Source of the DNA: Vibrio pectenicida
GTDB lineage: Bacteria > Pseudomonadota > Gammaproteobacteria > Enterobacterales > Vibrionaceae
Assembly (NCBI GenBank): GCA_024347015.1
Contig: AP024890.1
Span: 682,001 to 746,000, forward strand
DNA length: 64,000 nt
Reading direction: 5' to 3'
In this document: in pieces, positions 35,842 to 44,397 of the stretch
Layout: each line of letters starts with the position of its first letter
Position numbering within the stretch: the stretch's first letter is position 1
The notes under the pieces: generated by a model
Told to the model about the DNA's origin: nothing
Databases searched by the model: none
The model's input: the letters and a program-made list of their open reading frames with translations, nothing else
Made by a program: the position numbers and the translations under genes

Positions 35842-37395
35842 GTGGTCAAAGATATCAAAACACTTCTTGAACCTATCAGCACTGCCTCTCCTGTCGGAGA
35901 TGATGCTCGTTATGAGTTTAGTTTTGAACTAATGGAGGCTGAAGTTAAAAAATTCGGCTCATTGTTTGGTGAAACTGTTGATTGGAAAGTAGTTGAAGAT
36001 AATGCCACTGAAGTATTAAGCAAACATAGTAAAGACTTTAAAGCGATGTGTTATCTCACGCGGGCTATGGTCGAAAGCCATAGATTAGTAGGGCTGGAGA
36101 ATGGTTTAAGCTTGATATGTGAAGCGTTAATTTGTTTTGGTTCTGACTTATACCCGCGCCGAAAACGAGGCAGGGATGGCGCTGTAGAGTGGCTAAATCA
36201 CCAATTGAAACTCGCGTTGCCTAAGTTAGAGATACAGCAAATTACATGGGATGCGGTATCTCGTTGCAGTGATTATGTTGAGAATATTCAGCGTCACTTT
36301 GATGAAATTTTCCAAGACTCAGAAGCAGACTTTTTTGAATTAAAAAGCGAGTTAAACCGTTTATCACAATCTCTTGATGTTGACGCTTTACATTCGGCAT
36401 CCATTGAAGGATATACGTCGCCTAATTCTGAGGAGACGGTTCAACCTGATAATACTAGTCAACCGATAGAAAAAATTGTTAAGCCGAAACTGGAATCATC
36501 TAAAACAGCAGGTTCGGCGTCACCACCACGTCAGGCTCAAGAAGTGGATATTGATACTGATTTTTCTTCTCCAACCGCGTCAAGAAGAACACTAAAGAAA
36601 GTTGCGGAGATGATTCTTGCCGCTGACCCTGATTTGTCGCTGTCGTATCGTATTCATCGCCACCTTACCTGGCTAGATATTGATGAGTTACCTGATCATA
36701 AAAATAACGAGACACTGTTAACTCTTGCGGTATCCCAAGATAAGCAAGCTGAATACCGTGATAAAGCGAAACAAGAAAGCGATATTGACACCATAAAACG
36801 TCTTGAACGGACTTTGACTGATGCCCCTTTTTGGCTGACTGGGCATTTTTATGTATATCAGATGCTGAAAAATCTAAACCTAGAGGATACGGCGCAAGCT
36901 GTTTATGAGGAAGTCAGTAATTTCGCTCATTCATTGCCGGGTATAGAACAGCTGTCATTTAAAAATTCGATACCATTTGCTAGCCAAGCCACAGCCGAGT
37001 GGCTGAGTCAGCCTAGCGCAGCCAAGCTAGCTTCTGCCCAACCAGTAGTTTTGGCAGAGTGCGACTTGGTATCCATGGACGATGTAACTCTCGAAAATTT
37101 GGGAGAGCGCGTAGCAGAAGTAGCCCAAAACTTAGCGCAAGATAGCACTGGGCGAGGGCAATTTATGCTGCATTTGCAAATCGTAAAAGCTTACCAAGCT
37201 GTTGGTCTTTACGCTCTATGTTTACCTTATCTTGAAAAGTTATGGTCAGTTAGAGATGAAATGCACCTGTTCAGCTGGGAACCACACCTTTCTTTACAAC
37301 TAGATGATTTAACTGAAAAGCTTCTTAAGCAGCTTTATCCATCCAGGGAATTGCTGCCAGTAAAGTTTGAGCTGTGGGAGTCAATCTACAACTAA
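35842..37395 (+). CDS. tssA: T6SS baseplate/cap protein TssA
   Basis: A 517-residue TssA with the ImpA N-terminal domain at about 8-125 (LEPISTASPVGDDARYE, a family hallmark). A Ser/Pro/Gln-rich linker (about 190-245) and a helical C-terminal domain follow. TssA binds the baseplate and primes or caps the growing tail. It starts at GTG three bases after ppkA ends and is immediately followed by tssB. A second ImpA-type protein, membrane-anchored, lies at 47796. Confidence 0.9.
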   Translation: MVKDIKTLLEPISTASPVGDDARYEFSFELMEAEVKKFGSLFGETVDWKVVEDNATEVLSKHSKDFKAMCYLTRAMVESHRLVGLENGLSLICEALICFGSDLYPRRKRGRDGAVEWLNHQLKLALPKLEIQQITWDAVSRCSDYVENIQRHFDEIFQDSEADFFELKSELNRLSQSLDVDALHSASIEGYTSPNSEETVQPDNTSQPIEKIVKPKLESSKTAGSASPPRQAQEVDIDTDFSSPTASRRTLKKVAEMILAADPDLSLSYRIHRHLTWLDIDELPDHKNNETLLTLAVSQDKQAEYRDKAKQESDIDTIKRLERTLTDAPFWLTGHFYVYQMLKNLNLEDTAQAVYEEVSNFAHSLPGIEQLSFKNSIPFASQATAEWLSQPSAAKLASAQPVVLAECDLVSMDDVTLENLGERVAEVAQNLAQDSTGRGQFMLHLQIVKAYQAVGLYALCLPYLEKLWSVRDEMHLFSWEPHLSLQLDDLTEKLLKQLYPSRELLPVKFELWESIYN

Positions 37396-37421
37396 CAATA
37401 CAATTAGATAAGGAACTAAAT

Positions 37422-37931
37422 ATGTCACGCGATGGCTCGGTAGCTCCTAAAGAGCGAATTAATATCCGTTATGTTCCAGCGACTGGTGATGTGCAAGAAG
37501 ACGTTGAACTGCCGCTGAATATGATGGTTGTCGGTGATTTCACCGCTCGTTCTGACGAGACGCCAATTGAAGAACGTATGCCAATCAACATTGATAAGGA
37601 CAACTTTAACGAGGTTCTAGAAGGTTATGCGCCTAACTTGAAAGTTAATGTTGAAAATCGTCTAAGTGATGAAGAAGGTGCCCAGCTTGGCGTTGATCTA
37701 ACGTTCAAGGACATGAAAGACTTTTCACCTGAATCTATCGCTAAGGCTGTCCCTGAACTTAAAAGCTTGCTTGAGTTAAGAGAAGCATTGGTTGCGCTAA
37801 AAGGTCCACTGGGCAATGTACCGGCTTTCCGTAAAAAGATTGCTGCGGTTCTTCAGGATGAAGACGCTCGTAAAAAATTACTCGAAGAACTCAGCATTGG
37901 TGAAGATCAAGACGCTGAAAAGGCTGAATAA
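37422..37931 (+). CDS. tssB: T6SS sheath small subunit TssB (VipA)
   Basis: A 169-residue protein that assembles with TssC into the contractile sheath. The family start SRDGSVAPKERINIRY and the block VELPLNMMVVGDFT are present. The ATG at 37422 has AAGGAA 9 bases upstream; the in-frame extension starting at 37374 overlaps tssA and is not expected to be translated. tssC follows after 9 bases. Confidence 0.96.
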   Translation: MSRDGSVAPKERINIRYVPATGDVQEDVELPLNMMVVGDFTARSDETPIEERMPINIDKDNFNEVLEGYAPNLKVNVENRLSDEEGAQLGVDLTFKDMKDFSPESIAKAVPELKSLLELREALVALKGPLGNVPAFRKKIAAVLQDEDARKKLLEELSIGEDQDAEKAE

Positions 37932-37940
37932 GAGGATACT

Positions 37941-39416
37941 ATGACAGCAGAAGCACAAGCTCCAGAACAAGAAGCGGCGTTAGCTGACTCTGGCTCTCTT
38001 TTGGACAGCATTTTAAATGAAACACGGTTAAAGCCAACGGATGAAGGCTTTGATGTTGCAAAACGTGGCGTTGAAGCTTTTATTGGTGAGTTACTAAGCA
38101 GTAACGCAACTGAAAAGGTTGACCAGTCCTTGGTTGATCTTATGATTGGTGAGATTGATCAAAAACTTTCAATTCAAGTTGATGCGATTCTTCATAATGA
38201 AGAGGTCCAAGCAATTGAGTCAACATGGCGTGGATTGAAATATTTGGTTGATCACACAGATTTTCGTGAAAATATTCTTATTGAATTGATTTCGGCGAAA
38301 AAAGACGAAGTATTAGATGACTTTGAAGATGCACCAGAAGTGGTAAAATCAGGTCTATACAAACAAATCTATACTCGTGAATACGGCCAATTTGGTGGTA
38401 AGCCAGTTGCGGCAGTGGTTTGTGATTATCAGTTGAGTTCATCAAGTCCTGATATTAAGCTAATGGAATACATGGCCAATGTGGGTGCTATGTCTCATGC
38501 TCCATTTATTACGTCAGCGTCTTCTAAGTTCTTTGGTTTAGATAGCTATGAAGAACTGCCAAACATGAAAGACCTGAAGTCGGTATTTGAAGGGCCGCAG
38601 TACACTAAATGGCGTGGTTTACGTGAGCATGAAGACTCTCGTTACCTTGGCTTATGTACTTCTCGCTTCATGTTACGCAACCCGTACTCTGTAGAAGATA
38701 ATCCAATCAAAGCCTTTGATTACGATGAGTTAGTTACTGATAGCCATGATAACTTCTTGTGGGGCAACTCAGCTTATGCAATGGCATCTAAGATTAGCGA
38801 GTCATTTGCCAAATATCGCTGGTGTCCAAACATTATTGGTCCTCAAAGCGGTGGTTCAGTGTTTGATCTACCAGTTTATAACTTTGAGTCTATGGGACAG
38901 ATTGAAACTAAGATACCAACTGAAATCTTAGTTTCAGATCGCCGTGAGTTCGAATTGGCTGAAGAAGGTTTCATTGCGCTGACTATGCGCAAGGGGTCTG
39001 ATAATGCTGCCTTCTTTTCTGCAAACTCAATCCAAAAGCCTAAGGTTTTCCCGAACACGCCGGAAGGGAAGAGCGCGGAGATGAACTACAAGCTAGGTAC
39101 TCAGCTACCTTATATGTTCATTATTAACCGTTTAGCGCACTATATAAAAGTACTTCAACGTGAGCAAATTGGTTCTTGGAAAGAACGTTCAGATCTTGAA
39201 ATTGAGTTGAATAAGTGGATTCGTCAGTATGTTTCTGATCAGGAAAATCCGCCAGCGGAAGTTCGTGGTCGTCGTCCTCTTCGTGCCGCTAAGGTAGAAG
39301 TATCGGATGTTGAAGGCGATCCAGGTTGGTACAAGGTGTCTATGTCTGTACGTCCGCACTTCAAATACATGGGTGCAAGCTTTGATCTTTCTTTAGTTGG
39401 GAAACTAGACCAGTAA
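37941..39416 (+). CDS. tssC: T6SS sheath large subunit TssC (VipB)
   Basis: A 491-residue sheath protein. Conserved blocks include STWRGLKYLVDHTDF, SRFMLRNPYS and FLWGNSAYAMA. The length is typical. It sits directly behind tssB, and a perfect hairpin terminator follows it at 39438, so tssBC may be expressed at a higher level than tssEFG. Confidence 0.97.
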   Translation: MTAEAQAPEQEAALADSGSLLDSILNETRLKPTDEGFDVAKRGVEAFIGELLSSNATEKVDQSLVDLMIGEIDQKLSIQVDAILHNEEVQAIESTWRGLKYLVDHTDFRENILIELISAKKDEVLDDFEDAPEVVKSGLYKQIYTREYGQFGGKPVAAVVCDYQLSSSSPDIKLMEYMANVGAMSHAPFITSASSKFFGLDSYEELPNMKDLKSVFEGPQYTKWRGLREHEDSRYLGLCTSRFMLRNPYSVEDNPIKAFDYDELVTDSHDNFLWGNSAYAMASKISESFAKYRWCPNIIGPQSGGSVFDLPVYNFESMGQIETKIPTEILVSDRREFELAEEGFIALTMRKGSDNAAFFSANSIQKPKVFPNTPEGKSAEMNYKLGTQLPYMFIINRLAHYIKVLQREQIGSWKERSDLEIELNKWIRQYVSDQENPPAEVRGRRPLRAAKVEVSDVEGDPGWYKVSMSVRPHFKYMGASFDLSLVGKLDQ

Positions 39417-39437
39417 TATCAGCATTTTTCTAATAAC

Positions 39438-39466
39438 GAACGGCCAGTCATCTGGCCGTTCTTTTT
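39438..39466 (+). terminator. Intra-operon terminator between tssC and tssE
   Basis: GAACGGCCAG at 39438-39447 pairs perfectly with CTGGCCGTTC at 39452-39461 across a TCAT loop, followed by T5. The T-run abuts the tssE ribosome-binding site (GAGG, 39467-39470), so the hairpin could also affect tssE translation. Confidence 0.85.
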
Positions 39467-39476
39467 GAGGTTAAGT

Positions 39477-39887
39477 ATGGAAAAAGGTTATCGATTACTT
39501 GAGCGTATTGAATTAGGTGAACCAAAAAACTGTTATGAAAAAGTGGTGTCTCATAAACATCTAATTGAATCCATTCATATCCATCTTGCTGATTTACTAA
39601 ATACTCATGCAGGGAATGCAATGATAGACAATGATTATGGCCTTCCTGACTTCAATGATGTTCTTGCTAGTCAATCAAACTTGGTGCGTCATATTCAACA
39701 GAATATCAGTACGACAATTTACAAGTTTGAACCAAGGCTTGGCAATATTGAAGTTACATATCGTCAGGACTTTCATAATCCCTTACAGCTGAGTTTTGGT
39801 ATTACCGGTGAAGTAAGCCATAACGGCGGGCAGGTCCCAATGTCTATCAATGTGTTTATGGGCGTTGATGGTAAATTCAACGTTTAA
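39477..39887 (+). CDS. tssE: T6SS baseplate protein TssE (gp25-like)
   Basis: A 136-residue gp25-like wedge component of the baseplate. The sequence contains the gp25 core (HLADLLNTHAGNAMIDNDYG, LEPRLGNIEV-like FEPRLGNIEVTY). The ATG at 39477 is chosen since GAGG lies six bases upstream; the TTG at 39465 is inside the terminator T-run. It opens the tssE-F-G sub-block. Confidence 0.94.
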   Translation: MEKGYRLLERIELGEPKNCYEKVVSHKHLIESIHIHLADLLNTHAGNAMIDNDYGLPDFNDVLASQSNLVRHIQQNISTTIYKFEPRLGNIEVTYRQDFHNPLQLSFGITGEVSHNGGQVPMSINVFMGVDGKFNV

Positions 39888-39905
39888 AGTTAGGAGAAGT
39901 GTTTC

Positions 39906-41654
39906 GTGAGTAGCAGCAAATATTTTCAAGATGAGCTTTCTTATCTTCGAGAAGCGGGAAGCGAGTTTGCCAAATATCATCCTAAGTTAACTAACTTTCT
40001 TGGTGAAGGTGTTTATGATCCAGACGTAGAACGTCTTTTGGAAGGCTTTGCTTTCCTTACCGGTAGGATCAGAGAAAAGATAGATGATGAATTGCCTGAG
40101 CTGACTCAATCACTGATGACATTGCTTTGGCCGCATTACATGCGCTCTGTACCTTCAATGTGTATATCTGAGTTAACGCCACATGTTGGCAGCGTGACTG
40201 AAAAGTTGGTTGTTGAACGTGGCATTGAAATGGCGAGCGAACAAGTTGAGGGCACTCAATGTTTATTTAGGAGCTGCTATGACGTTGCTTTGTACCCCAT
40301 CAGTATTACTCAAGTTGAACAGTCTAATAGCCGCACTAATTCGAGTGTAGACGTGTCCATTGCTGCCGAATTTGGCCAAGATCTATCAAGATTAAAAATG
40401 GATTCGTTGCGTTTTCACTTACATGGTGAAGTACATATTACCCGCAGTTTGTATTTATGGCTATTTCGTTACTTGGATTATGTTGAGCTTGATGTTGGTG
40501 GCGGCTTCACACATAAATTGCCATCTTCTTGTATTAAGCCAGTTGGTTTTGGTGATGACGAAGCAATTCTACCCTACGGTAGTAACTCATTTTCTGGCTA
40601 CCGTCTCTTACAGGAATACTTTTCTTTACCCGAGAAATTCATGTTCTTCGATGTAACAGGACTGGATTGGTTATCAGGTGTTCCACAACGCTCAACGATG
40701 AAAATATCTTTTGTGTTTAAACGTGCGTTACCATCAGAAATCACTGTAAAAAATAAACATTTACGCTTGCACTGCACTCCAGCTGTGAATTTGTTTAGTA
40801 AAGATGCTGACCCGATTCGATTGGAGCATCGTAGAAGTGAATATAAGGTTAGGCCTCAGAGCAGTAATCAAGAGCATTATGAAGTTTACTCAATCGGTAA
40901 GGTTGAAACGTGGAGCAAAAAAGAGCGTTGCCGTAAGACGTTAATTGAGTTTGAATCTTTTGAACATCAGATCAATCAGCGTGATAAACGAGAATTCTAT
41001 AAGACTAAAGTCTCTGAACGTGTTAGTGGTCGCGGTTTAGAGCGCTATATTTCTTTTCATACGCACAACAGTGATATTGCAGAGCTAGGTTCTGAAACAG
41101 TCTTAATGCAACTCACCTGCAGTAATGGTGAGTTGGCAGAGCGTTTGTCAGTTGGTGATATTACATATTCGGCACATAATTCACCGACTTATGCTAATTT
41201 TGCCAACATCACTAAACCGACTCAATCTGTTAGTCCTCAAGTAAATGGCGAGTTGCAATGGCAGCTGATTGCCAATATGTCATTAAACTATTTGTCATTG
41301 GCAAATATTGATGTTTTAAAAGTGTTACTTTCAACTTACGACTTCCACTCTCGCATCGATCGCCAAGCCCACCGAGCATCAATACACAGATTAGACGGGA
41401 TTAAGAAAAGTGAAATGCAGCCTGCAGATAGGGTATTTCGTGGTACCGCTATTCGAGGAACTCAGTTCAGCCTTACCGTAGACTCCTCTTTCTTTGTCAA
41501 TGAGGGGGATATGTTTTTATTGGTGAGTGTGTTGAACGAGTTTATCCGTTTATATTCGAGCTTGAACTCCTTTACTGAGCTTGAAGTGTTTGATGAAAAA
41601 ACTGGTGAAAATTATCATTGGCCAAGCCTTGTAGGGCAGCAGACAGTACTATGA
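39906..41654 (+). CDS. tssF: T6SS baseplate protein TssF
   Basis: A 582-residue wedge protein. The N-terminus carries the family signature (YFQDELSYLREAGSEFAKYH and DPDVERLLEGFAFLTGRI), followed by LWPHYMRSVPSM. The start is GTG, with AGGAG nearby. Its stop overlaps the tssG start (ATGA), as expected for subunits made in fixed ratio. Confidence 0.96.
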   Translation: MSSSKYFQDELSYLREAGSEFAKYHPKLTNFLGEGVYDPDVERLLEGFAFLTGRIREKIDDELPELTQSLMTLLWPHYMRSVPSMCISELTPHVGSVTEKLVVERGIEMASEQVEGTQCLFRSCYDVALYPISITQVEQSNSRTNSSVDVSIAAEFGQDLSRLKMDSLRFHLHGEVHITRSLYLWLFRYLDYVELDVGGGFTHKLPSSCIKPVGFGDDEAILPYGSNSFSGYRLLQEYFSLPEKFMFFDVTGLDWLSGVPQRSTMKISFVFKRALPSEITVKNKHLRLHCTPAVNLFSKDADPIRLEHRRSEYKVRPQSSNQEHYEVYSIGKVETWSKKERCRKTLIEFESFEHQINQRDKREFYKTKVSERVSGRGLERYISFHTHNSDIAELGSETVLMQLTCSNGELAERLSVGDITYSAHNSPTYANFANITKPTQSVSPQVNGELQWQLIANMSLNYLSLANIDVLKVLLSTYDFHSRIDRQAHRASIHRLDGIKKSEMQPADRVFRGTAIRGTQFSLTVDSSFFVNEGDMFLLVSVLNEFIRLYSSLNSFTELEVFDEKTGENYHWPSLVGQQTVL

Positions 41655-42649
41655 TTGACCATATTGAACAACAAACTCATGAATTTAGTTTTTTCCAAGC
41701 GGTTTCACTATTGGAAAAATATTATCAAGCAGAAACGAATTCTAGCTATCAAGGTATCGGCCATAACAAGTATATTTCTGAGGAGTACATCCGTTTTAGT
41801 GTCTCGCCTAGCTTAGCTTTTCCTAAAAGTGACATTGATTATATTTCACACTATGAGATAGAAGGTAATCCCTATACTCGAATTGAGGTGAACTTTCTGG
41901 GCTTGCATGGGACTAGCTCTCCGCTTCCCTCATCTTATACTGAGAAAATAGCAGGAAGAGAAGATGAAGATAATCCGGTAAAGCAGTTTTTTGATTTTTT
42001 TCACAATCGGCACTTGTCATTAGTCTATCGGGTTTGGAAAAAATATCGTTACCATATTCAGTATCAGAATGAGGCGAAAGACCCGTTTTCAGGTCGTATG
42101 CTGCATCTGCTTGGCTTGTCATCAGTAATGCAAGAAGCGGAAGTCAGTGAACTAGATAGAGCTAAGCTACTATCGTATGTTAGTCAGCTTTCTACAAGAA
42201 CTCGATCGCCCAAACTTTTATCAGGTATCGTGGCACATTACTTTAGTTTGAAAAGAGTGTTTGTCGATGAATGGATCTATCGACGAGTTAAAATTCATCC
42301 TTCGCAAAGGAATAAACTTAATCATGATAATTGTATGCTGGGCCAAGATTTTCATTTAGGTAAATCCTTGTCTGATTTAGTTGGTAAGTTTCATCTGCGT
42401 ATTGAAGATATTGATTTTTCCACCTACCAAACATTTTTAACTGGTAGAAGTAATTACAAAACGCTTATTGGCTTGATGCAGTTTATTTTACGTGACCCTT
42501 TAGCGTGGGACATGATCATGAAAGTGAAGCTTGAGACTATTCCTAAAAACGCTTTGGGAAAAGGAGAGGGGAATTTACTTGGTCAAACCTTATGGCTTGG
42601 AACGCCTGAGCTCAAAGATGTATCTATCAAGCAAATAGGGCAGTTATAG
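41651..42649 (+). CDS. tssG: T6SS baseplate protein TssG
   Basis: A 332-residue TssG that forms the baseplate wedge with TssF. Family blocks include EFSFFQAVSLLEKYY, NFLGLHGTSSPLPSSYTE, FFDFFHNRHLSLVYRVWKKY and GRSNYKTLIGLMQFILRDPL. The ATG at 41651 overlaps the tssF stop; the longer frame from 41618 lies inside tssF. It is the last T6SS gene of this rightward block. Confidence 0.95.
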   Translation: MIDHIEQQTHEFSFFQAVSLLEKYYQAETNSSYQGIGHNKYISEEYIRFSVSPSLAFPKSDIDYISHYEIEGNPYTRIEVNFLGLHGTSSPLPSSYTEKIAGREDEDNPVKQFFDFFHNRHLSLVYRVWKKYRYHIQYQNEAKDPFSGRMLHLLGLSSVMQEAEVSELDRAKLLSYVSQLSTRTRSPKLLSGIVAHYFSLKRVFVDEWIYRRVKIHPSQRNKLNHDNCMLGQDFHLGKSLSDLVGKFHLRIEDIDFSTYQTFLTGRSNYKTLIGLMQFILRDPLAWDMIMKVKLETIPKNALGKGEGNLLGQTLWLGTPELKDVSIKQIGQL

Positions 42650-42663
42650 CAGCAGTTATATAA

Positions 42664-43145
42664 CTACAATGTTATTTCCATTCTGGTTGCTGGATAAGTG
42701 TAAAAATACTCCTCACCAATTATATGGCCACCAAGATTTTCGTAGTATGCATTCATTGAGGTTTCTAACGTTGTCAGCTGCATAAACTCAGCGTTATAGG
42801 TGCGACAAATTTGTTTCGCTAGTTCTACTGTTCTCGTACCTATGCCTGCTGAACGATATTTGGGTGTAATATACAGGTAATTCAAAAACAGAGTATTGTC
42901 TTGAGACTCGCAGTCTTCAATTGCAAACATACCAACAGGGGAGTCCTGTATAAATAAACCGTACATTTCAGGGATACCATTAGACTCGATATATTACTTA
43001 AATAACTTGTGCGAAACTTGACGCCTTTATTTCTTACATAGCCCCATTCGCTCTCTGCCCATTGAGCAAAAAGCGAGAGATATTTTGGACAGCGGATTAA
43101 GTTAATCGCTGACACTTCGCCATGCTCTTCGTTGATAAATTTCAT
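42664..43145 (-). pseudogene. Frameshifted GNAT acetyltransferase
   Basis: The N-terminal part is read from 43145 (MKFINEEHGEVSAINLI, then FAQWAESEWGYVRNKGV), and the C-terminal GNAT part with the acetyl-CoA loop YRSAGIGTRTVELA is in another frame ending at 42664. The break is near 42990. Supplying one base after AATATATC gives NIS-ESNGIPEMYGLF, joining both halves into one normal GNAT of about 160 residues. A single-base deletion is the simple explanation. It lies tail-to-tail with tssG, 14 bases apart, with no strong terminator between. Confidence 0.88.
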
Positions 43146-43293
43146 GATTTAGTGGATTTTATTACTAATTGCATAGATGGAAAATATAAGTAATCATAGC
43201 GTTAAAATAAAGAAAAAATTTAGTAAATTTATACAGTTAATCGTATTGCTATGAAGCCTAGCCTTTTAATATCTTTCTGAGTATGGAGAAACG

Positions 43294-43806
43294 ATGGAAA
43301 TTAGATCCGAGCGTCTGGTTATGACACAGTTGAAGGCGTGTGATCGTGATCTATATTACTTTTTACATTCCGACCCAGAGATTATCGCATTATGTTTTGA
43401 TGAGCCATCAAATGATGAGCTAGAAGCAAAATTTGAATATTGTTTACCTACTTGGAATAGAGAGTCTGGACATTGGCTTTGCTTGACAATCTCAATTTTG
43501 GAGACGAATGAAAAAGTTGGTATTACAGGATTAAAAGTAGAAAATGGCGTAGCAGAGGTTGGTTATTTGTTGCTGCCTAGCTTTTATGGTGTGGGTTATG
43601 GCACAGAATCATTGAAAGCATTGCTTCATTGGGCCAGAATGAACTGCGATATTAACGAGTTTAGTGCCGTCGTCACTGAGGGCAACATAGGCTCGGAGCG
43701 TGTATTAGAAAAGTGTGGTTTTACTCTTCAAAGAATAATACCTAATGCATATCAAATTGGTGATCGAATGTATGCAGACCACTGTTATCGTATCATTAAT
43801 ACTTAG
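43294..43806 (+). CDS. RimJ/RimL-type GNAT N-acetyltransferase
   Basis: A 170-residue intact acetyltransferase of the GNAT fold. It begins IRSERLVMTQL, typical of the RimJ/RimL group that modifies protein N-termini or small amines. It has the beta-strand EVGYLLLPSFYGVGYGTESL with the acetyl-CoA pyrophosphate loop, and the closing ERVLEKCGFTL. TATGGAGAAACG precedes the ATG. The substrate is unknown. It has its own terminator at 43829 and is an insertion between two T6SS blocks, not an obvious T6SS part. Confidence 0.85.
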   Translation: MEIRSERLVMTQLKACDRDLYYFLHSDPEIIALCFDEPSNDELEAKFEYCLPTWNRESGHWLCLTISILETNEKVGITGLKVENGVAEVGYLLLPSFYGVGYGTESLKALLHWARMNCDINEFSAVVTEGNIGSERVLEKCGFTLQRIIPNAYQIGDRMYADHCYRIINT

Positions 43807-43828
43807 ACAATATTTGATTGAGAAGGCA

Positions 43829-43857
43829 AAAAGCCACATAAAAAATATGTGGCTTTT
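43829..43857. terminator. Bidirectional terminator
   Basis: AAAAGCCACATA at 43829-43840 pairs perfectly with TATGTGGCTTTT at 43846-43857 over an A5 loop. It separates the rightward acetyltransferase gene from the leftward Lrp-type regulator gene. Confidence 0.88.
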
Positions 43858-43910
43858 AAATATATACCTACGCCTTGGATTAAAAAGTGTAGTAATTGTA
43901 TTTATGGGCC

Positions 43911-44363
43911 TTATCGTCGAATCGGTTCGTGCAATATCACAGTGTTATTTAATGACTCAATGCCGTTAAATGACTCTATCTCATTGCACAAGGTGTGGAT
44001 CGACTGAAGATCGGGTGCCTCGATAAGAGCGATAATATCGTACGCGCCACCGACGATACTGGTGACTCTTACCTCTGGAAGCTCTTTTAGTGCTTCTGTG
44101 ACATTGTTCTTCTTTCCTTTTTCACAAGAAATAAGTAGGTAGCTAGACGCTAACCTACCTTCTTTCTCTACTCGAATTTGGGCGGTATAGCCTTTTATAA
44201 TACCGGTTTTTTCCAGTCGGCTGATACGCTCAGCGACAGCGGTACGTGATAAACCAATATTTCGCGATAGATTCGCTATTGATTCTCGGCCATTTGACAA
44301 AAGACTTGAAAGTATTTTCCTATCTAATTTGTCTAATCCTTGAAGGTTTGTAGTTGACATCAT
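43911..44363 (-). CDS. Lrp/AsnC family transcriptional regulator
   Basis: A 150-residue regulator. An N-terminal winged helix (about 8-62: LDKLDRKILSSLLSNGRESIANLSRNIGLSRTAV split over two helices) is followed by the RAM ligand-binding domain (about 70-145, with the GAYDIIALIEA strand). Lrp-family proteins bind amino acids and control transport or metabolism genes. It begins 34 bases after the tssM stop on the same strand with no hairpin between, so it may be the last gene of the vasL-tssM transcript. Either of two adjacent ATGs may be used; GGCAGGAT precedes them. Confidence 0.9.
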   Translation of the reverse strand: MMSTTNLQGLDKLDRKILSSLLSNGRESIANLSRNIGLSRTAVAERISRLEKTGIIKGYTAQIRVEKEGRLASSYLLISCEKGKKNNVTEALKELPEVRVTSIVGGAYDIIALIEAPDLQSIHTLCNEIESFNGIESLNNTVILHEPIRR

Positions 44364-44397
44364 TATCCTGCCTTACGTTGTTTTTATTAGTTTGCTT

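Noticed and set aside
42650..43910. Integron cassettes, since GNAT genes are common in Vibrio superintegrons
   Set aside because: No attC-like site with paired core sequences was found around either acetyltransferase gene, and no integrase is present.
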